From: an uncultured Pirellula sp.
GTDB taxonomy: Bacteria; Planctomycetota; Planctomycetia; Pirellulales; Pirellulaceae
Length of the DNA stretch: 10,411 bases
Direction: 5' to 3'
Assembly: GCA_903892365.1 (NCBI GenBank)
Contig: CAITIF010000256.1
Location: 1-10,411 of the forward strand
Notes under the pieces: generated by a model
Databases searched by the model: none
Seen by the model: only the letters and a program-made list of their open reading frames with translations
What the model was told of the DNA's origin: nothing
Position numbers and translations under genes: made by a program
Shown here: positions 6,487 to 10,411 of the stretch, one piece after another
How positions within the stretch are numbered: position 1 is the stretch's first letter
Layout: every line of letters starts with the position of its first letter

Positions 6487-7162
6487 GCCATCTCTTTCCT
6501 TGAGCCTAGGCCTTGCGATCCTTTCCTGCGGATGTGTGTCCTACCGTTCGACGATCATGTCTCGCACACCCGACGATCGCATGCATCGCAACAGCAACCA
6601 ATGCACGCGTGGTGTCCCGGTGACGCTCAAGATTCCAACTCACATGGATGTGCGTATCGAGGAAGAATACTTTATCACGCAAGCGGGGGATAAAACCGCT
6701 ATCCCCCAGTTGAGCCGATCGCTGCGATCCGTAGCCATGCAAAAGGTCTACACTCCCAAAGTGGTTACCGTAGATTTCGTTCGGCCGGGCGCGGGAACAC
6801 TCGCCCTTGCTGACGGTCAAGAAGACGGAATCAAAATGGACCCGGAAGGATACTTCGCTTCCATTCAAGCCAAAATCGATGACCAGACTCTCACCGACAT
6901 TACGGCCCAAAAGGACAACCTTGCCAAAATTCTTGGAAAGGGTTCGCTCCGGTCTGCGAAAGCGGTCGCCGCCGGCGGTGAAAACATCGATGCTGGCGAA
7001 GCTGGTGCTTGGCAATCTTATAAAACCATCATCGCTTACAAGCGATTTGACATCAGCGAACCTGGCTGGGAATTGGCCATGCAAGACTTCGTGGACCAAT
7101 ACATTCAATGTCAGAACAATCCATGTATTGAGCCTGAATGCCTTCCGGGCAACCCCCAATAA
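6479..7162 (+). CDS. Predicted lipoprotein, second of a tandem paralogous pair
   Basis: A 227-residue paralogue of the preceding protein. MNKPSLSLSLGLAILSCGC is a lipoprotein signal. C19 aligns with the partner's lipid cysteine, though C17 (ILS-C) fits the lipobox rule about as well. Matching blocks are RGVPVTLKIPTHMDVRI (44-60), EGYFASIQAKIDDQTLT (123-139) and KTIIAYKRFDI (182-192). The end is cysteine-rich (C211, C216, C221). The blocks shared with the partner keep the same order, and GVPV..(K/N)(V/I)PTH..V(R/K)I starts at residue 45 in both, which points to an old tandem duplication rather than convergence. An antisense open frame of 220 codons covers this gene but carries no family signal. 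The function is unknown; the two may form a heteromer, which is inference. Confidence 0.88.
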   Translation: MNKPSLSLSLGLAILSCGCVSYRSTIMSRTPDDRMHRNSNQCTRGVPVTLKIPTHMDVRIEEEYFITQAGDKTAIPQLSRSLRSVAMQKVYTPKVVTVDFVRPGAGTLALADGQEDGIKMDPEGYFASIQAKIDDQTLTDITAQKDNLAKILGKGSLRSAKAVAAGGENIDAGEAGAWQSYKTIIAYKRFDISEPGWELAMQDFVDQYIQCQNNPCIEPECLPGNPQ

Positions 7163-7197
7163 CTGCACGTTTAGAGACCGTAAGACTGGATCGATTC

Positions 7198-8430
7198 GTG
7201 GCCAAAAAGAAATCTCCCAAAAAGAAGAGCTCTACGAAATCGAAAAGAGCGAGCGCACTTCCCAAGGTCGCTGCGGCCCAGTCCGATTCGATGATCGTTA
7301 CCGAATCGGATTCGGACGCGTTAGCGCCGAAGTTTATCGTTCTTGGAAATGATCTGCAGGTAAAACAATATCTCAAAGACCACCCGAAGGAAATTCAAGC
7401 CAGTCGCCGCAAGGCCATGCGGGCTCTTAAGTCGTTTCGCAAAGAATTGGAAACGAAGAAGTTCGGCAAGATCAACGGGGTTTCGATCGAGCTATACCAC
7501 AAGCGTGGCTATGTGGTAATGCCACCTCAGTACGGGCTTACCGTGCGAGTTCAGACGAAAACTCCGCACGCACCCATGCGAGCTGCCATGTCCGTTGCCG
7601 ACCCATTCCAAAAGCGCCGCGGCAAAGCTTTGATAGAATTGATCCCAGCCATGCACGAGGGCGTTCGTATCAAGGTGGTGGAATCCAATCCTCGCTACGC
7701 GATGCGCGAAGCCAAACTAGCTTCCTCCGACATCCCACCGCCAGTGGAGCAAGGCACATTGACCGGCGGGCATGCCATCAGTCCAGACGGTTCTTTGTCC
7801 TGGGGTACACTCGGTATCGTTTTTGAACAAAATGATGGAACCGTGTGCGGCATTTCTTGCAAGCATGTCATCGATTCGGGCCATGTAGACCAACCTGCAT
7901 TTCAATTGGCAGGCGGAAATGTCGGACGCCGCAAAGTGGGCAGCGTTAAAAAAAGCGCCATCACCAATCGAGCCGACGTCGCTCTGATCCATCTTCTTGG
8001 ACCAGCAACTGTGGCTGCTGTACAAGGAGTTCAGAAACTAACAGACCAAGGGATCGACTGGAAAATTTTGGTGAACCCGCGATTCGACTGGAGCGATATC
8101 GACCAACAATGGGTTCAGCTGTTTGGTGCTCGAACGAAACAAGCGGTGCATGGGAAAATCACATCGGTATCCGGTTCGGTCGACGTTGACAACCGGACGT
8201 TTTATGACCCCCTGATGGTTCAGGCGACTCCTCGGTCGGCGGCTATCGTTGACGAAGGAGACAGCGGCTCCGCCCTGTTTTTTTGGGACTCGGATCACCA
8301 TCAACTGGTTTGGATTGGTGTCGTTTTCGCGATGACGGACGTTCATGAACTCGTTGCCTGCCGCCTTACCTCCGCCTTCAAAGCAGTGGGGATCACGAAA
8401 GACATGATTCCTGTTTCGAAACATTGGTAA
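7198..8430 (+). CDS. Chymotrypsin-fold (trypsin-like) serine protease without signal peptide
   Basis: A 410-residue protein from a GTG start at 7198, which gives MAKKKSPKKKSSTKSKR, a common style of bacterial N-terminus. The frame is also open from an ATG at 7138, adding 20 residues and overlapping the lipoprotein before it; neither start has a clear Shine-Dalgarno sequence. Residues 1-40 are Lys/Ser-rich and probably disordered. Residues about 45-175 are an unrecognised domain. The protease domain is about 185-400: GISCKHVID with catalytic His (H223), NRADVALI with Asp (D260), and EGDSGSALF with nucleophile Ser (S356), then WIGVVFA, all in S1/PA-clan order. The layout resembles bacterial and plant (NAL1-type) intracellular trypsin-like proteins with GDSGS followed by G.(L/V).FA. 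No signal peptide or membrane segment is seen although both upstream products are exported, so either it acts in the cytoplasm or export is by another route. The next gene starts 4 nt after its stop. Confidence 0.85.
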   Translation: MAKKKSPKKKSSTKSKRASALPKVAAAQSDSMIVTESDSDALAPKFIVLGNDLQVKQYLKDHPKEIQASRRKAMRALKSFRKELETKKFGKINGVSIELYHKRGYVVMPPQYGLTVRVQTKTPHAPMRAAMSVADPFQKRRGKALIELIPAMHEGVRIKVVESNPRYAMREAKLASSDIPPPVEQGTLTGGHAISPDGSLSWGTLGIVFEQNDGTVCGISCKHVIDSGHVDQPAFQLAGGNVGRRKVGSVKKSAITNRADVALIHLLGPATVAAVQGVQKLTDQGIDWKILVNPRFDWSDIDQQWVQLFGARTKQAVHGKITSVSGSVDVDNRTFYDPLMVQATPRSAAIVDEGDSGSALFFWDSDHHQLVWIGVVFAMTDVHELVACRLTSAFKAVGITKDMIPVSKHW

Positions 8431-8434
8431 CCGA

Positions 8435-9382
8435 ATGCGAATTTTTTGCACGGCAAGTCCCTTGGAGCATCTTCAAAAACAAAGCCTGAATGCCTTGCTG
8501 GGTTTTTTCGTGTCGTCGTGGTTTCTCTCGATCCCCTGTCTCGCTCAATCCGAGCTGTTCGCATTGCTTCCTGACTTGGGAAGAAAGGATCGTATCACCC
8601 TTCAGTCCATTGGATATCCCGTCCGTCGTGTCAGCAGCCACGGAACCCCCTGGCTGCAAGCGTTTAACGAAGCGAGCCCGGCGTTTCTCAACACGTACCG
8701 GACTCGACTATCGGCGACACTTCAGCAGATAGAATCATACGAGGAACTCGACAGTGGTGAACAGCAAGATTCGGCAGAAGATGAACAAGCCCCAAGTGAA
8801 GAATTCCTAACGCCACGGTATGTGGTACTGGTTCGCGGCTCGGAAACTTGGCTCATTCCGGAGTTTCTGTTTATGGAACATATGGCTCCACGACTGCTGG
8901 CAAGAAATGGAGATGTTTTTGCAACACTCACTAAAAACTCCGTTGACACCATGGCGGCCAATATACATTTGCTCGATAGCGAGTCTCTCTTGCTTCGATA
9001 CAACACAAATTCCATGCAGATCGATTTGACAATCGACGAAGATTCAGCACTACGCCCTAACCTAAAAAAGATCCTGGATGGATCATTGCTTGGCGACCAA
9101 GAAAGTCCAATTCAAGAGCCGCTGGTACTTGTGGCTCGACAGGAATTGGGGGGGGCTTCGTTAACGCTGATGGTTGCCAGCGAAAATGTCACGGTACAAG
9201 GTCTCGCCGAAACAAGACTTCATGAAAAGTATCGCGAGGTTGCGATCGTCGGACGATTCCCGGTTCTCGACATCGTGAACCTCAATATCTTCTTAGAATC
9301 GCTCGATGAATTGGCCCCTGCCCAGCCACAGCCGCAAAACGACTGCTGGCTCCCGTTCAAAAAGCGAATGCTTCGGCCCTAG
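8435..9382 (+). CDS. Secreted protein of unknown function, possibly SLBB-like
   Basis: A 315-residue protein. Its N-terminus has a basic/polar stretch, then a hydrophobic core (about 19-34) ending CLA-QS, so signal peptidase I cleavage after A37 is likely; the cysteine at 35 follows a proline and does not make a lipobox. Residues 100-124 are strongly acidic and probably a linker. By eye, residues 53-83 (ITLQSIGYPVRR, then TPWLQAFNEASP) and 129-164 (YVVLVRGSETWLIP, then LLARNGDVFATL) follow the rhythm of SLBB domains of polysaccharide-export proteins (strand, small loop, 'l.qaf..A', 'v.v.RG....ip', 'L..GDv'), but the match is weak and split by the acidic linker. The rest (170-315) is alpha/beta-like and unrecognised, with a Pro/Gln-rich stretch near 294-301. 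It starts 4 nt after the protease stop, with no Shine-Dalgarno sequence, so it is almost certainly co-transcribed with it. Confidence 0.8.
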   Translation: MRIFCTASPLEHLQKQSLNALLGFFVSSWFLSIPCLAQSELFALLPDLGRKDRITLQSIGYPVRRVSSHGTPWLQAFNEASPAFLNTYRTRLSATLQQIESYEELDSGEQQDSAEDEQAPSEEFLTPRYVVLVRGSETWLIPEFLFMEHMAPRLLARNGDVFATLTKNSVDTMAANIHLLDSESLLLRYNTNSMQIDLTIDEDSALRPNLKKILDGSLLGDQESPIQEPLVLVARQELGGASLTLMVASENVTVQGLAETRLHEKYREVAIVGRFPVLDIVNLNIFLESLDELAPAQPQPQNDCWLPFKKRMLRP

Positions 9383-9414
9383 CCTAAGTCGCAATTCCCC
9401 TTTCGGGCTACGAC

Positions 9415-10411
9415 CTACACAGCTTCCGGAAAATGCTGACGCCCTGCTTGAACAAGGTCGCTCACACATTGTACGGTTCGGCAAATATCTTCATCCGTAT
9501 GAGCAGCCGTCAAAAAGAATCGAAGCCTGGATGCGTTTTCAGGTACCGCTGGATAGAGGATAGGTTGAGCGTTGATGCCGTGCTTCAACAGCTCTTGAGA
9601 CATCCAAAGACACATTCTCGAATTGCCAAGAATCACCGGAACGATAGGGGTCAAATCACTGTTGCCGGTATTTAGTCCGCTGTCGTCGGCAAGCTTGAGA
9701 AACAAACTCGCTTGTTCCCGAACCCGTGAGACTCGTTCTGGTTCCTTCAAAAGCACGCGTATTGCAGTCAGAGCAGCAGCGGCCGAAGCTGGCGGAGCTG
9801 CAGTCGAAAACACCATCGATGGAGTCGTATACTTCAGGTAATCGATCAGTGCTCGTCTGCCTGCGATGTATCCCCCACAGCTTCCTAGAGCTTTACTGAT
9901 CGTCCCCATCCAAAGATCACCTTCATTCGCCGAAACACCAAAATGCTCACAGATGCCGCGGCCCGTTGGCCCCATGACACCTAGCGAATGCGCTTCGTCG
10001 ACGTAAAGCAATGCCTGGTGACGCTTCTTCACTTCAATGAAATGCGGAAGATTAGGGAAGTCGCCATCCATGCTATAGACACCTTCAATGGCAACCACCA
10101 CTCGACGGTAATTTCCACGAATGTCCGACAACAAGTCATCAAGAAACTTGGCATCGTTATGAGGGAAAGCGCGACGCTTGGCGGTCGACATCTTTGCCCC
10201 TTGAACAATACTGTTGTGTGCTAGGTCATCATAAAGGATCAGGTCATCTTCATTGAACAAGTGCCCAAATAAAGAAGCATTGGTTCCATATCCACTAGGA
10301 AAAACTGACGCAGCTTCCGTCCCTAAGAAACGCGCGAGCTCAACATCTAAATCTTCCAATAGCGTGTTGTTTCCACCCACCAAACGACTCGCGGAGGCAC
10401 TCGTTCCAAAC
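9415..10411 (-). CDS. PLP-dependent alpha-oxoamine synthase, C-terminal part, runs off right edge
   Basis: The 332 codons seen are the C-terminal part of a class II aminotransferase-fold enzyme that condenses an acyl thioester with an amino acid and releases CO2 (BioF, KBL, ALAS, serine palmitoyltransferase group). The frame is open to the window edge; an apparent start at 10383 is only an internal TTG, and the residues before it (FGTSASASR) are typical of the family. Landmarks, in fragment numbering: LAHNSI (63-68, PLP-stacking His), EGVYSMDGD (109-117), YVDEAHSLG (136-144, the Asp that binds the PLP nitrogen), TISKALGSCGG (170-180, Schiff-base lysine K173), FSTAAPP (201-207) and SRLRFFLTAAHT (294-305). 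The SCGGYIAG loop and the ILYPAVPE segment lean toward serine-palmitoyltransferase-like or polyketide-associated members rather than biotin BioF, but subtype is unsure. Ends 33 nt from the convergent secreted-protein gene. Confidence 0.95.
   Translation of the reverse strand, partial: FGTSASASRLVGGNNTLLEDLDVELARFLGTEAASVFPSGYGTNASLFGHLFNEDDLILYDDLAHNSIVQGAKMSTAKRRAFPHNDAKFLDDLLSDIRGNYRRVVVAIEGVYSMDGDFPNLPHFIEVKKRHQALLYVDEAHSLGVMGPTGRGICEHFGVSANEGDLWMGTISKALGSCGGYIAGRRALIDYLKYTTPSMVFSTAAPPASAAAALTAIRVLLKEPERVSRVREQASLFLKLADDSGLNTGNSDLTPIVPVILGNSRMCLWMSQELLKHGINAQPILYPAVPENASRLRFFLTAAHTDEDICRTVQCVSDLVQAGRQHFPEAV

Noticed and set aside
6506..7168. 220-codon minus-strand open frame opposite the second lipoprotein
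   Set aside because: The product has no family-like pattern, and the plus strand here encodes a lipoprotein with signal peptide, ribosome site and a paralogue next door; the antisense frame is a shadow.
1..10411. CRISPR array, transposon ends, toxin-antitoxin or phage-defence genes
   Set aside because: I saw no regularly spaced repeats, no transposase or integrase motifs and no defence-type gene pair on either strand.

Overview
The window looks like chromosomal DNA of a free-living bacterium, most likely a planctomycete of the Pirellulaceae type. This is an inference from the mix of genes: a secreted esterase-type alpha/beta hydrolase, a DUF1015 protein, a shortened UvrC relative, several lipoproteins of unknown family, roughly balanced base composition, and most genes without a Shine-Dalgarno sequence. 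No single marker proves the taxon. There are no IS elements, CRISPR arrays, integrases or rRNA genes.

Left half (1-4906) is all on the minus strand. In transcription order it holds purB (adenylosuccinate lyase), a tRNA-Gln(UUG) gene with a recognisable promoter and a strong intrinsic terminator, a DUF1015 gene starting only 22 nt beyond that terminator, a GIY-YIG/UVR protein related to the N-terminal half of UvrC, and the first 91 codons of a secreted alpha/beta hydrolase that runs off the left edge. These are housekeeping or general-purpose genes and do not look like one pathway.

A 184-bp divergent spacer (4907-5090) separates purB from a plus-strand block of five genes (5091-9382): a small Gln/Pro/Gly-rich lipoprotein, two tandem paralogous lipoproteins overlapping by 8 bp, a chymotrypsin-fold serine protease with an intact His/Asp/Ser triad but no signal peptide, and a secreted protein of unknown function that starts 4 nt after the protease stop. 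The last four are packed like an operon, and the first lipoprotein of that group has an unusually strong ribosome binding site preceded by two small hairpins. This block is the most novel part of the window: a candidate cell-envelope module with its own protease, function unknown.

At the right edge, convergent with the block, lies the C-terminal part (332 codons) of a PLP-dependent alpha-oxoamine synthase (the BioF / KBL / serine palmitoyltransferase family), whose start is outside the window.
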